A stretch of 64,000 nt of DNA, from the NCBI GenBank assembly GCA_030490835.1, contig CM059971.1, forward strand, positions 4,534,545-4,598,544. The letters run 5' to 3'. Both the position numbers and the translations under genes were made by a program. Positions 1 through 12,200 of this stretch are shown here, piece after piece. The stretch comes from Annona cherimola (taxonomy: Eukaryota > Streptophyta > Magnoliopsida > Magnoliales > Annonaceae). The stretch's first letter is position 1. Each line of letters begins with the position of its first letter. The notes beneath the pieces were generated by a model. It had not been told where the DNA came from. It searched no databases and saw only the letters and a program-made list of their open reading frames with translations.

Positions 1-1231
1 CGAAGTGCTTTGGCTCATGAGACAACTGCCACTTCAAATGATCCAGCTTCTTCCTCCACACATTTGCATCGTTGCTTCTTGTAAATGAAAGGCGTCCTAG
101 CGCCTTGATGGCAAGAGGCAAGCCTCCACATTTGGCAACCATCTGTCTTGCGATGTCCTCTAGTCGGGGTGGACAGATGGGCTTTCCAATATTCTCCTGC
201 GGAGGAAAGACAATGTTAAGAAACAGATCCCAGCTCTCATCTTCGTCGAGAAGACGCAGTTGATGATGGCTGCTGAGTCGATCAGCGTATGATGCAACAT
301 CCATATTGCGGGTAGTCAGCAGGATTCGACTGCCCTCGTTCCCATCTGGAAATGCACCTTGTAGTAGATCCCATGCTTCTTGGTTCCATATGTCATCCAC
401 AACTATGAGATATTTACGTTGTTGGAGAGTCTTCCGGAGCTCCTGCCGCAATCGGCTTTCTGAAAGGTTTGCAGAGTCTTCTCTTTTCAGCCTCATCACT
501 TGCTCGGCAATTCCCTGCAAAAGCTCCTTAATACTATAAGTCTGGGAGACACAAACCCAAGCAACCATAGATCCGAAGTGAGCTTTTACGTCGCTGTTGT
601 TGTATAATTTCCTTGCAAGAGTGGTCTTCCCAGCGCCGCCCATGGCGACGATGGAAACCACGCAGAGTCGTGTGTCTCCCCTCATCAGATTGTCCAGCAA
701 TGCAGCCATTTCGTCTTCAAAGCCCACGAATAGTTCTTCTTCAAAGTCGGTGATGGCGTTGAGATACTGCTGCAGTCGCGAAAGGGAAGAGCTTGAGGCT
801 TCATGACCTTCTCCTTCAGAAGTTTCCTTGAGGAGGAAGTTGGATCTGCTTCTTGATATCTCTTCTATATTCCTCTTGACTGCTTCTATCATGACTCCGG
901 CCTTATGCAGGTTGAGGAGATCACAGCAGAAAAACAAACACTTGTCGATGAACGTTCTCCTCTTCCGGCGTTCCTCCATCCAGACGAAGAAAGCGATGGC
1001 GTCGTCCGCATCATGAGCGACGCCCATCACTTCTAACACCCGCCCCTTGATGCTGTTGTTCCCTCCTCTTGCCATTCTGTCTGCATCTTGCAAGAAAAGG
1101 TTGATCCGGCTCAACTCCCTTTCAATCCATTCGAACTGCCCCCGCACACCCAACAAGAAAACAGCTTCGTCACGCAGCTGCTGCTTGATCATGCTGCCAG
1201 CGGAGCCGACGATGGATTGAATGACCGTCAT
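1..1231 (-). CDS. NLR-1: CC-NB-ARC-LRR resistance protein, 5' part, cut by window edge
   Basis: The frame is open from an ATG at 1231 (protein starts MTVIQSIVGSAGSM) to the left edge, about 410 codons. In order it shows an Rx-type coiled-coil region with a DADDAI variant of the EDVID motif (about residues 70-85), a P-loop GGAGKTT (about 197), RNBS-A ending AWVCVSQ, kinase-2 LIVVDDIW (about 275), RNBS-B SRILLTTR, and the GLPL motif. It stops at the edge at LSHEPKHF, before RNBS-D, MHD and the LRRs. The family acts as a cytoplasmic ADP/ATP switch in pathogen sensing. The start was chosen because MTVxxxIVxS is shared by all four copies in the window. It carries two extra codons in the serine-rich linker compared with NLR-2. 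No stop or frameshift is visible here, unlike NLR-2 and NLR-3. Its leader is split by an LTR element starting 46 bp upstream of the ATG, so expression is doubtful. Confidence 0.9.
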   Translation of the reverse strand, partial: MTVIQSIVGSAGSMIKQQLRDEAVFLLGVRGQFEWIERELSRINLFLQDADRMARGGNNSIKGRVLEVMGVAHDADDAIAFFVWMEERRKRRTFIDKCLFFCCDLLNLHKAGVMIEAVKRNIEEISRSRSNFLLKETSEGEGHEASSSSLSRLQQYLNAITDFEEELFVGFEDEMAALLDNLMRGDTRLCVVSIVAMGGAGKTTLARKLYNNSDVKAHFGSMVAWVCVSQTYSIKELLQGIAEQVMRLKREDSANLSESRLRQELRKTLQQRKYLIVVDDIWNQEAWDLLQGAFPDGNEGSRILLTTRNMDVASYADRLSSHHQLRLLDEDESWDLFLNIVFPPQENIGKPICPPRLEDIARQMVAKCGGLPLAIKALGRLSFTRSNDANVWRKKLDHLKWQLSHEPKHF

Positions 1232-1277
1232 GATGTGAAAAATGAGCTACTCTGATGAATTTGATTTACACAGCTGC

Positions 1278-4200
1278 TGTAATAACCCAACTTAAATATG
1301 TTGACTTGACGTGGCATACTGTCGTGGCACGTTGAATTTTTGACCGTTGAATTTTTGACCGTATGATGTGTCAGTAAAAAATAGCTGAGGTGGCCGGATT
1401 AACTTACTTACTTTGACTTATTGACTAAGGTGGGTAAATATAATTTTAAGAAAAATAGGGTCTCAAATATATTTATTTAAATTAAATTTTAATTTAAATT
1501 AACAAATTGTTAAAATGCTAAGATGGTTTGAATTTATGACAAGTAAAGTTGAGGTAGTGGGATCGAATCACACCTTAGTAAAATTAGATAATTTTTTCTT
1601 TTAGCAGTTAACTATATGGGACCCACAAAGAGATAAGATTTGATTTTCAAATTTTAAATTTTAAAATTTAAAGCATTAGAGAGAATAATGGGAGATTGCG
1701 ATTAAATGGAATGAGATGCGGGAGAAAAGAAATAGTGAACGGAGTTTGGAAGGGAAAGGAAGAATTTGTTGCGGATTGAACTTGAGAAGGAAACAAAATA
1801 TTTTTTTCAGAAAATCCCTCCATGGGTTCTACAAAAAGGTAAGTGAAGAAATAATTAAATCTATTTTAGAGCCACGTATAGTATATTAATTTAGCTATTT
1901 TGGAGATAACTTGTGAAAATTATTTATTTAATGACTTTCACAGGAACGGCTAGCGACAAGAAAATGATCTAGCATAGTGGTGATTATGATGGAATAATAT
2001 TTGTGATTCCGAGCATTGATAGATATTATTTATAATTATTAGTTACAGATTGTGTTAGTTGATTATTTGATTTAGTTTGGGACCATTGTATCATATAAAA
2101 ATTACAGTTTGGTTAACCGGGAATGGTATGAAGTAATTTTTATATTTCTGATATGGTTGTCAAGGTTAAGTACCGTTTTATTTAAGTAATTATTATGCAT
2201 TAGAATTTATGAATTTCACTTCATAACTTGAGTGTCGTTAATATAATTCAATTTTTTTTTTATTCATGTGAAGTTGAGAATTTTTAGGGGTTGGGGCCGG
2301 CACTTTAAGATACAACGTAATACATTAAATTATTTTTGTTTTTTTTTTATGGAAGCCCAAACCTCCTGGACCGTCATGACCTGTACAAACTATATTTATA
2401 TGTTATGACGGCATTTTAAAACGTTGCTTACGTTGCTGATATTTGAATGTATATATTATAGATAAAAATTTTCAGCATAATATATGTATATTCATCGCCA
2501 GTTATGCACTACCAAGGGAATTTTAATTTAAGTAGAGTTGTGATAATAACGTGGGTTATGCTATCGTGTTTTAGAATTTTTCTGGTGATAAAATTATATG
2601 CTGGAAAGCATTGTTGGTAGGATATCTATAATATAATTTTACATTTATTTCTAAAGGTTTAAACCTTCCAGATCAGAACCGGCGTTATATATATACACAC
2701 AATATTATATACGTGTTTGAGGGAATATAAAAACTGTCGGCTTCCATGTTATATTAATATATATTATATCCTGAAGAGACGGGTATTTATAATATGTTGC
2801 ATATATATATTTTATGGAACTGGTCGGTTATTTATAACAGATAAAATTTTAATAGAAGAAAATAATTGTAATGGAAGTTGGGTTGAATTTAATTATAATG
2901 CTTATAATATATATGAGATATATTAACCGGTGTTTTATTTGAAAGCCCTGGACAGGTACTTGGAATATAATAAATTATCTCATATCTATTGAAAACTTCC
3001 AGAAATCGGTACTTGTATTATAATATATATGTATAGCATATTTATATGTTTGTCAAATAAAAGTATAAATGTGTGTACGTTTTAAATTTCTGGACTTCAA
3101 GGATCCATGGACGGTCGGTTTTAGTTAATTAAAAATATACGCACATTCCTAAGTTAATATACGTCCATGAATTTTTGGATCTCATACAAAAATCATTTTT
3201 GAGATATGGTTATTTATGGACAAACAAAATATACAGATCATATTTTGTGCTAGCAATTATATAATTAATTTATATAATAATGAATTAATTATTTGATATT
3301 CTTTGTGTTGACAACTATAAATTGTAGGACGTTTTGTTTAACAAATGTTAAATAGAGTATGGTGGAGGATAAATTAAATTATGGTTTATAATAGAGGATG
3401 GATTCAAGAGTTTATAATTACATTCCAATAAATTATTTTTATTCTCTAATAAGATTATTGGAATAAGAAGAGTGAGATTTGATATAGTATCTACAGATTA
3501 AACTAAAGAGCATATTCAGAATTATGGAGAAATAAATGGAAATAGCAAGTTATGTTATGTAGATTATTTGTGGTTGTTTATTTGACATTTTGACTACTTG
3601 TTAGTTATGATGGAAGTTTTTTTTTGAATTTATTTAATTAAATTCAGTGAGTTGGTTCACCCAATTAAATGTGGATGACACATTATTTTAGTTGGTAAAA
3701 TATTTAATTGGGTTAAGATAGTTGTTATGATGCTTAAGCGAGAATGGTGTGTGTAATGCATCATGATTATTACCAAGTGGAACGGAATTGCATATGTGGG
3801 ACCCTGAGGATATGTGTATTAGTTTTAATTGTTTCCTTAGTAGGTCCTATGCATGCTAGAAGGCTACTTTGGAATGTCCCTTTGTGGACAGTGTGGTATT
3901 ACCTTAATGGGCTGTGATTTGTCCCTTTGTGGACTGTGTGTTGTGCCCAGAAAGGCCGTGAGTTTGCTCCATTGTGAGCAGTGTGGATAACCTTACACAT
4001 TGGGTCAGTGGTTTGTGCATTTCCTATGGTGCTTTCATGATGTTATACGCCATTATATACGTGGTTTATTTCTTGCTTACTGAGTTATTTAACTCATTCC
4101 TGAGTAATTTAAATTTCAGGAGAGGCGGGACCATCTGGTCAATAGTGCGGGTTAATGGGCTAAGATGGTGCAGCAGAGACATTTTATTTTTATTTATTTA

Positions 4201-4392
4201 TTTATTTATTTATTTTTAATTGTTGGCTTGAAATAAATTAATGGGAATTATTCCTATTAACTTAGTGAAAAAATGTGATAAATTTCGGATGTTAGTGAAT
4301 GGAGTATTAATTATTAAATTCATTGAAGCATAACTGATCCGAGTTTGTCGCCCAATGAGGGTGGTCAACAACCTTAGGATGGGGTCGTGACA
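1278..4392. mobile_element. LTR retrotransposon element (probable solo LTR) in NLR-1 5' leader
   Basis: The insert starts TGTAATAACCC and ends GGGGTCGTGACA. It is flanked by a 5-bp target duplication GCTGC (1273-1277 and 4393-4397). The NLR-4 leader at 59400-59490 is uninterrupted across the equivalent point, which confirms the insertion. No gag or pol reading frame is visible across 3.1 kb, and I found no second LTR copy inside, so a solo LTR is the simplest reading. Near the right end lies a short inverted repeat (ACTGAGTTATTTAACTCATT, about 4079-4098), seen near the polyadenylation region of several LTRs in this window. Just before it are diverged repeats of CCCTTTGTGGAC (3880-3980). Family unassigned; a long-LTR Ty3 type is likely. 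Confidence 0.8.
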
Positions 4393-4913
4393 GCTGCAGC
4401 TGCAGCTGCTGCCGCTGCCGAGAAAAGACTTCCTTTTATGCTCGGCCCTTCGCTGAGCCTACTTTTTTTTTTTTTTTTTTTTGCACCTGAAATTTCTGCA
4501 AGCGTGTTTGTGTACACCTCTTCCCAAGGTCTCGTGAACACTCGTTTTCATGAATTCCTTGTGCAATTTTCATTTTTTACTGTCGCATTTACAATTTCTG
4601 TTGATCCATCATCTGAACCATTCACAACACGGATCGCACGTGTCTTTGATTCTTTATTCCATTGTTATTCTCATCATTTTGAACTAAAAAAGCTTCTAAA
4701 TTTCGTGAACGGTCAATTTCAAATGGAGCTGTGATATGCATTCTTTGGATCTACACCGGTCACTGTGTGAATTCTGTCCTTCGTATTGAATTGAAAGGTT
4801 TTGATAATCGTATATCTCATTCCATTGCTTACGAAAATATGTAAATTTCCTTGCCGTTAAAATGTAGTCGCTGGGACATGTCTTACCTTTTTATGTCCAT
4901 TTACAAGGTATGC
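4393..4913 (-). promoter_or_regulatory. NLR-1 original promoter module, proximal part, with TATA-like box
   Basis: This block resumes the NLR leader to the right of the LTR. On the minus strand CATAAAAGG (4433-4440) sits where NLR-3 has its TATA box. The stretch 4600-4910 is clearly homologous to the regions upstream of NLR-2, NLR-3 and NLR-4 and to two orphan copies (17.1 and 44.2 kb). It begins with a GCTGC-rich microsatellite-like run (4391-4419) and includes a T-tract (4463-4482). Because of the LTR, the TATA-like box now lies about 3.2 kb from the ATG instead of roughly 60-90 bp. Confidence 0.6.
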
Positions 4914-5685
4914 GTGGGGATGGATAGAGATAAATGTGGACGCAGGTGGGATCGGTAAAAATGGTGCACAGGGCTATGGAGCAACCTTCGAAACTAGGAA
5001 GGGAAATTTATAGCTGCGAATGCTGGATGGATAAAGGTGTCATTGACCCACTGCGTATGGAATTTAAGGCTTGTCTGCTTGGTCTCCTTTGGGCTGGGGA
5101 ACCGGTTATCAATTTCCTTGAGATGGAAAGAGACTCACTAGTATTGATGAACTCTATTTTGGATCAGACGAAGATTAAGGCTCCTTTTCGTGTCCTTGAG
5201 AAGGACACAGTCAGGCTATGTACAATGTTTTGAAAATCGGACAGGGTAATGAACCCATTTTGTGACCGGCTCTTAGTTTTTTCAGTTAAACCAGTGCAAA
5301 TGATGGTTGAACTACAATTGAACTGGAAAACTAGTGAAGTTCAACTGCTTAAAACAGTTGCTATGTAAAGTCTTTCCACGGATATCCTTCAACCATGTTC
5401 TTAGAAGCTCAAATCAAGCTGCACATGAGATAGCTAATTGGGCTTATGTAAATCATGCACCGCACACTATGTGGTGGGAATGATACCCTGATTTCGTTGT
5501 ATATACTCTCCAGAGGGACATGGTGTCAAGCCATCTCTTTTGTAATCGGGTGCCCAGATCGTCTTCTCCTTCAGTTGGGTGGGGAAGACGGGTTGAGGCA
5601 GGTGTTTTTTTGGCTGTAGTGGAATACAATTTTCTAGTATTTCTTAAAAAAAAAAAAAGAAAAAAAAAAGAAAAGAAAAGAAAAG
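4914..5685 (+). mobile_element. 5'-truncated LINE, RNase H-like 3' end
   Basis: The insert is flanked by the 9-bp duplication AAGGTATGC (4905-4913 and 5686-5694) and ends in an A-rich tail (5646-5687, with GAAAA units). Its reading begins EINVDAGGIGKNG, the first strand of the RNase H-like domain found at the C-terminus of many plant LINE ORF2 proteins. AEA-like and ESDS-like stretches follow, and then a late segment THEIANWAYVNHA typical of the domain end. Frameshifts break it up. It splits the NLR-1 promoter module. Confidence 0.85.
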
Positions 5686-5694
5686 AAGGTATGC

Positions 5695-6250
5695 CAACAC
5701 ACCAGTTCAAAACAGGTGCCGTAACCATGTTCTAGGCCATATTTCATCAATCCAAACCGTTCATCCGTTCTGCAGATGATCATCTTCGTCACATAAGTTT
5801 CCACCCGAATTTTATGGTCATCCATATATTCAATCCGAGCCTTCGATTTTGTCTGGACATGTGAGGTTATCTACACTGAGAGCCTCGTTTTCGTCATTGA
5901 TGACTATTCATTTATTGGACAACAGCCACTTCTAATAAAAGAGAACACCAATATCAAACAAAAACAAGTACGACAACCACATCAATTTTCAAATAACTTT
6001 TTTTTTTTTTATAACAAATTTTCAAATAATTAATAACATCAGAAGGTGTGTTTTACACATGCACGCAGGACTGGAAACTCTCCGGCGGACGTGCTAGCAG
6101 CACATGCTTTCACAGGGGCAACGTGGATGAAAGTGAAGGCATTCAATACATTATCCTGTTGTCTCCACTTCTTTCCCTTCCTCACCTGAGCTTATGGTGG
6201 AGTGGGACTGAGCAGGCCCATTTCTGGATTTCCCATGAAACAAAAAATTA
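5695..6250 (-). promoter_or_regulatory. NLR-1 promoter module, distal part
   Basis: The sequence continues the module interrupted by the LINE. It matches the blocks at 17600-17900, 30290-30580, 44640-44960, 54905-55080 and 61905-62080, including the stretch ending in TTTGTCTGGACATG. Function unknown; it may be an old repeat carried with the NLR units rather than a true regulatory region. Confidence 0.5.
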
Positions 6251-8287
6251 ATGACATATGAGGAAATGGAATGATGAAATGTGAAGACAAAAAAAAAAAA
6301 AAAAAAAAAAATCATCTTTGAAGGGATTGAGCTAGTTTTTCAATATTTATTAAAAGTTTGCATATGTTTCGGTGTCTTATTGAGACCTTAAAAAATAGAC
6401 AAATTTCTTTTTTAAGAACACATAAGATATAAGATCCATTATTTTTCAAACAATTAACTTATTTAAATTTTTTTCATTTAACCTATCTAAATATATTACT
6501 TCAAAATTCTTTATGTTAAATTTATAAACACTCGCATAATATTAAAGTTGTCTAATAAATTTCATTCGGACCTAGAGCCAAATAGTCGCATTGAAGATTC
6601 AACGTTTATCTGTAACCTTATCATATCATTATCATATCATATCATTATGTTCCTACGTTACATTTTAAATTTATAGTAACCTTTATTCGATCCTGAAATT
6701 TTAATAATAACTTTGCATAAAATGCAATAATAAAAATTAAATATAATGTTGAGTTAGTGAGTTAGTAAGTTAGCATGATACGAGGTTAATAATTAGTGCA
6801 TTACTAAGATACGAAGTTAGTGTTATGAAATAGAATAAGCAATAACTTAAGAAGTAAATAACAAAAAAATTAAGAAAAATGAAAATATTATGACTCTTAA
6901 AATATAAAATAAACTTTTACAAAAAGATCATATTATCTTCCTTCATGAATAATGCTATGCCTAGTTGTACATGTGTAAAAATATAGTTTTCTTTTAAAAT
7001 GAAATAAATAAATAACAAAGCATAATGCACCAATTACTGAAATTTTCACTACAAACTTTTACAATGGAAATAACATTACAGTATTACATTCCATTTACGT
7101 ATTAGGGAATTGGATTGTTAGTGGGTTAACGAGTTGCGTGGATTAATCATATCTATATACAAGCTGGCAAGTTGTTAATAGTTAACTTGTTACTTAAATA
7201 AGTTTTTTATGACTAAACTAAATAAGTTAAGCGGATTGCTCAAATTAAGGAATTCCTATATGTTAGTAAGGAAATTGATGATTATGGCTTAGAAGATGTG
7301 ATTTTATTGTTAGCTAGTGATATGAGATTGAGTTCTATGCAATTTGGACAAATAATATTTTGCAAAAACATTGCCCACCTTTCTGAGTATTTTCCCATAT
7401 AACTAACATTTTTTTTGAAATTTTTTATGTGTACTTACGAATTTTACTTTTAATTTTACCTATATTCATAAACTTTCAAAAATTCCACATATACCTATTA
7501 TTTTGCCTAAAATTCTACTCATACTCATTCCATGAGGGTTTCATTAAAGAGGGGCTATTAGCTCATTATGAAATGACGAATGTGTCGATATTTAATTCTG
7601 ATTTTATAGCTCAAAAGTCATATTTAAATAAATTTTTAGCACTTTTTTTTTATGTAAAATTTTAACATTGAGCAAACCAATCCCATAAGCTTGGACAGTA
7701 ATTTTTAGCATTGAGCAAACCAATCCCATTAGCTTGGACAGTAAAGCTAGCAACCGTTCTAACAGATCTTCAATATTATAAGTGAAATTTTAGGGAAAGT
7801 ATGTTTATATGGTTGAAAATTTGAAACTTTCGTCAGTATAATTAGAATTTAATATAAATTTTACAGATACATGTGAAATTTATTCTATATTTCCAATAAT
7901 TTTTTTTCCATTTTTTCATATAATTATTTTACTTTCTAACCATTTTTACACATATTTCGATTACTATCCTTTAGTCATGCAACTTCATCCCAAACTTGGG
8001 ATAAATACGCCAAGCAGGTGATCATAATTGCTGCAGTGAGTCTTTTTCGATGGCTCCATTTGGGTCTAACTTACAATATCTCTATTGATATTTTTTAACT
8101 GCTCAATCTTGCCCAAAAGATTTCTTATTTTATTTTATTTTATTGTGAATTGTTTACACCGGACAAGTCGAAGTCCCAGCCAGAACACTGCCAACCAGCA
8201 CCATGTGCAACCGAGCACGCTGTGTATTTTATTTATTTATTTATTCTTTCTGTCAATTACAGGCGGGGCACGTGCTCTCGCTGTAGT
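6251..8287. other. AT-rich spacer without recognisable gene
   Basis: It holds a long A-tract (about 6289-6310) that may be a retroposon tail, though I could not find its body or target duplication. The block about 6590-6900 is similar to about 31450-31760 upstream of NLR-2, so the spacer belongs to the ancestral NLR unit. Short open frames here show no domain. Confidence 0.5.
7666..7744. repeat. 43-bp tandem duplication
   Basis: The unit beginning CATTGAGCAAACCAATCCCA occurs at 7666 and again at 7709, with one difference in the shared part. The second copy ends near 7744. Confidence 0.85.
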
Positions 8288-8488
8288 GCTCTATTAATTC
8301 AAGATTGTAAAGTATCAAAATCAAGTATGAAGATATTTAATCGAGAATTGGATCCTAGATCCCGATTTAGTTAGGATTGAGAACTTAATTCATATATAAA
8401 ATTTCCATCTTCATTACCCATCGGTTTTATTGATATAAATTATAAAATTTAAAAATAATATATCATGTTTCAAATTAATACTAATGAA
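8288..8488. repeat. Spacer segment shared with 62928-63160
   Basis: About 200 bp, including CTATTAATTCAAGATTGTAA and a later TATCATGTTTCAAATTAAT, are shared in the same orientation with the region far upstream of the NLR-4 stub. It therefore marks an ancestral NLR unit. The LINE that follows interrupts this homology at 8489. Confidence 0.7.
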
Positions 8489-9256
8489 GTTTTTTTTGAT
8501 AGCAAAGGTGGCTGTAAGATTCTCATCCAACCAACCCAGAACGCTACAGGGGGTTGGGGAGAATCTCCACCCTTAGATTAAAACCTTAATATCCTGACCC
8601 ATTACATGAGAAATGCAGGCTGGGGACTGGTCGATCCACGAATCCATAGGACAGCTCCCTGGCCATTGCAAATTCAACAAGTGTATGAGCTACAGTATTG
8701 CCCGTTCTTAATACACGGGAGAATTCGCAAAAACAGAAATTTTCGCTTACCCTCTTGATCTCTGCTAGCAGGTTGCCCGTATATGACCTGACAGGGTGAT
8801 CAGTGATCAAATATTCATACAGCAGCAACGAGTCGGTCTCGAAAATCACATGAGTGTCGGGAAAGAGCCTCATCGTCCATCTGATTGCCTTCAGTAAACC
8901 CGACGCCTCCAATCCAACAACCGGCAGTAACCAATAACCCCTCGTGGTCACGCAGCACAGCGGCAGTCCCAGAGATATTCCTCGCCAAAAGTTTGCCCGC
9001 GTCGACATTGATCTTGACTTGAGCGCGCGCTGGGGGGAGCCACCTCGCAGTGAGTTCGTGTGTCGAGTCCTTGCATCGTCTTAGAGCTTCCGCAGAGTCG
9101 TGCTGGTGAATAATGCTGTCACATTGAGGGGGAATCAGCCTGAAATCCTTGGTTTCCCCTGCAAATTGAGCATTGTTTCTGTATAACCCAGCAGGCCACA
9201 AGGAACTGCTAAGCAGATTACTCCTACGGCTGGAGACCAACCGTCTTATCACGCCA
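8489..9256 (-). mobile_element. LINE 3' end, RNase H-like domain, antisense
   Basis: On the minus strand two overlapping frames together encode an RNase H-like domain. One carries VKINVDAGKL and TAAVLRDHEG; the other carries LEASGLLKAIRW, VIFETDSLLLYEYL and RTGNTVAHTLVEFA. These are the domain's usual strand, helix and ETDS/NTVAH landmarks. A T8 run at 8491-8498 is the remnant of the poly-A tail on this strand. The coding is frameshifted. The left flank interrupts the spacer homology with 63160. The right side is cut by the LTR beginning at 9257. Confidence 0.8.
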
Positions 9257-12200
9257 TGTAACGCCGTGACCTATGACATATTTATACATAAGTTTGTCAT
9301 AGGATTTTGTGCCAAGAATCTTTTGAAAAGTGGTGAAGTCCATAATTTAACTTACATTTATGCACTAAGCAAAAATAAAGTGTTATAATTTTTTTTTCTT
9401 ATATATACTTAAAACATTTTTGGCAGTATCTCGTCTGTAACTAGGATGTTTCCTAAATATAAACATTCATCATATAATCTTTTACATCAAAAATAACCTG
9501 TATTACGCGATTTCATCGAAATCATATCATACTTCCCATACTCCCATATTTTTCATCGCATACAATATATATATCCATACAATTCATACAATATAAAAGA
9601 ATTAATATTACAAGTATCTTTCACACAATACATGCAAAATATATACAATATATACAATACATAGATTTTACAGACCTAAGGAAAATCTAGCACTTCTATG
9701 GTTTATCATATTACAAAAATGAGTCAAACCATCCTCAAGAGTCTCACATGACTCTTCACTTCACTATCTTTCTACCTAGTGAAGTCTCCATAGCTCTTGA
9801 AATCGGTACATTCTGCAACTATTTAATAAAATCGATGAGTTCAAAGAATCCAGTAAGCAAACATTATTTAAAAGGAAAACGTGAATGTCTCCATAAAATA
9901 TCATGTATGCATGAAGATGAAATGCAATCACAACATGCATCATTTAATGATATAGTTTTTCTCTTTAGTAGGTGACACTTATCAAGTGATCATTCACACT
10001 CATACATCGGACACACCGACTAGGCAACGTCAAGGATGGACTACCTATCCAATTACAACCTTGACGAAACCTTACATTAATTTCCATGCATGAGTCGCAT
10101 CCACACAAATGGTTAAGTGCATTTATGACGTAAAACAAAATTTGCTCGGTTAATCATAAAAGAAGGGTCATTTTCAAAAATCAAATCTGAAACATACCTT
10201 AATAACACAAATATATATATATATATATATAAGAGAAAAATAGGGTAATGGCCATTCCCAAGGATTTGTTTAATGTTTATATAAAAATTTAATTAGAATA
10301 CCTATAAAAATGACTTCATTTGCACATATTTCTAGGGAAATAAATAAAAACATAACATGAACATTTGTTGCAAATATCTTTTTTCAAAATAAATAACAAA
10401 ATAGACATTTTATCACAATAAATCATTGAATTTGAAAAGCTTACTTACCTTACAATCTCAGGTTGTGTCTTGCACTTTCTCTTTTCTTTTTCCTATAAAA
10501 ATTAACAATTTTTGGCTAAGAATTAATTTAAATCACAATGTATTACATTCTAATTTTAGTGGCTATGGATGCATTGATTTGAAAGCTAATAATAATTTTT
10601 TTAAATTTTTTAATCCATTAACTGCCTACTTAAGATACATATGTTAGGCATTTCAAAATTTATCAATCATTCTTATGCTATGTGAATTTGTCACCCAATA
10701 ATTTTACATAAATTCCCAACACCCGTACCCTACCCACAGCCTAGCATAACCTCTCTATAAATTTTTCTTTTATATTTTTAATACTCCAAATATCTTAAAA
10801 TTTATCCATAAATAATGTTTAAATCAAATACTCCAAAAACTCCATGTTTTACTAACGTTTTTGGGGTTACCCAATTTCCACAGGTCATGAAAAATTCCAA
10901 ATTTTCTCATTTTTACCTAAACTTGGGCATATTAATTTATAACTAATACATCCTAATAGCATTGACAACTACTATATCATGATTTGGAACAAAAAATTTG
11001 GATACACCCTCTCTTGAATTTTTGATTTCACACTTGGCTTGATTTTCAACCTTTCATTTTCATGATTTGGGTTCCAAATATCCTCCTATTCACGAGTTTA
11101 TCAAAAGCCCCATGATTTTTCTGCTATTTTCTTAGAAATAAAATCATTTTAATAGTATTTTCAAAACATTTCTAAAATGGTGGTAAATAGTTTTGGAACG
11201 ATAAAATAATCTCGAAAATATTTTAATATTTTGAAAACAAAAAAATTTCTTAAAAAATGCTTTTCTTCTCATTTTTGGATTTTTCATGAACAAAGGATAT
11301 GCAAGCACCTAATTGTACTTTTCCATTTGATATCATATAATTTGTCTACATAACCCATTGGTCATTTTTACATAAACTTGTATGATCCTTTGATCATTAC
11401 TTTAATAACCATTACTCAAATCATTTTGTACAATTGATTTATTGGTTGGCCTTCCTTAAGTTCTTTTTAAAACAATAATGTTTGGGAATTCCAAAATAAA
11501 TCGATATTTAAAGGACTTTTGAAAACTTTTAAAAACATGTCATTAAAACACTCCAAAACCTTTTGATAAAACTATTTTCAAAATATTTATCTAAAATACC
11601 ATTTTAAAAAAGAACGCATTTTCCTTTCACTGCAACCTTCTCATCATTTCCATTTTAACATTTACATCTCCACATTCTTTAACATTTAAAAGGATTTGCT
11701 TACAATGAAGCAATTCCCAAAGCACTTCAAGGTTGCAAAATAAAATCACATTTTCAAAAGGTTTGCTTACTTACCTTTTGTTTTGCTTCAGTCTTCATGA
11801 CTTAGGCTGCTTCCCATGCATGCTTCATGATACTTTATTACCTTATGCTCATAGAGGTTAATTTTATAAAGATACTTAATCATTACATCATTATATGAAT
11901 TTTTATCCATAAATCCTTTTAAAATTTGATTCACATATCCTTATAAAATATTAATCTTATTTCTACCCAATTTACGTTGCTACTATTCATAGCTATTATT
12001 CATAATCACTGTTCACTGTCACTATTCACAGTTACTGTTTACCGCGGTTATGTTCACAGTGAGTGAGTTACTGTTCATGGGTTCCAAAAATTGACATTTT
12101 TTTCAAAAATAAAAAATACCATGACATATACTGGATAAAAAATATGTTGAATATATCATAAAAAAATTCATAAATTTTGAATTCATCATCATTAACTTGG

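Noticed and set aside
72..1016. Plus-strand open frames across NLR-1 (and the same pattern over NLR-2 and NLR-3)
   Set aside because: They are antisense to conserved NB-ARC coding sequence and recur only because the NLRs are copies; no domain of their own.
8586..9252. Minus-strand frames as a host RNase H gene
   Set aside because: The domain, T-run at the 3' side and frameshift fit a LINE 3' end better.
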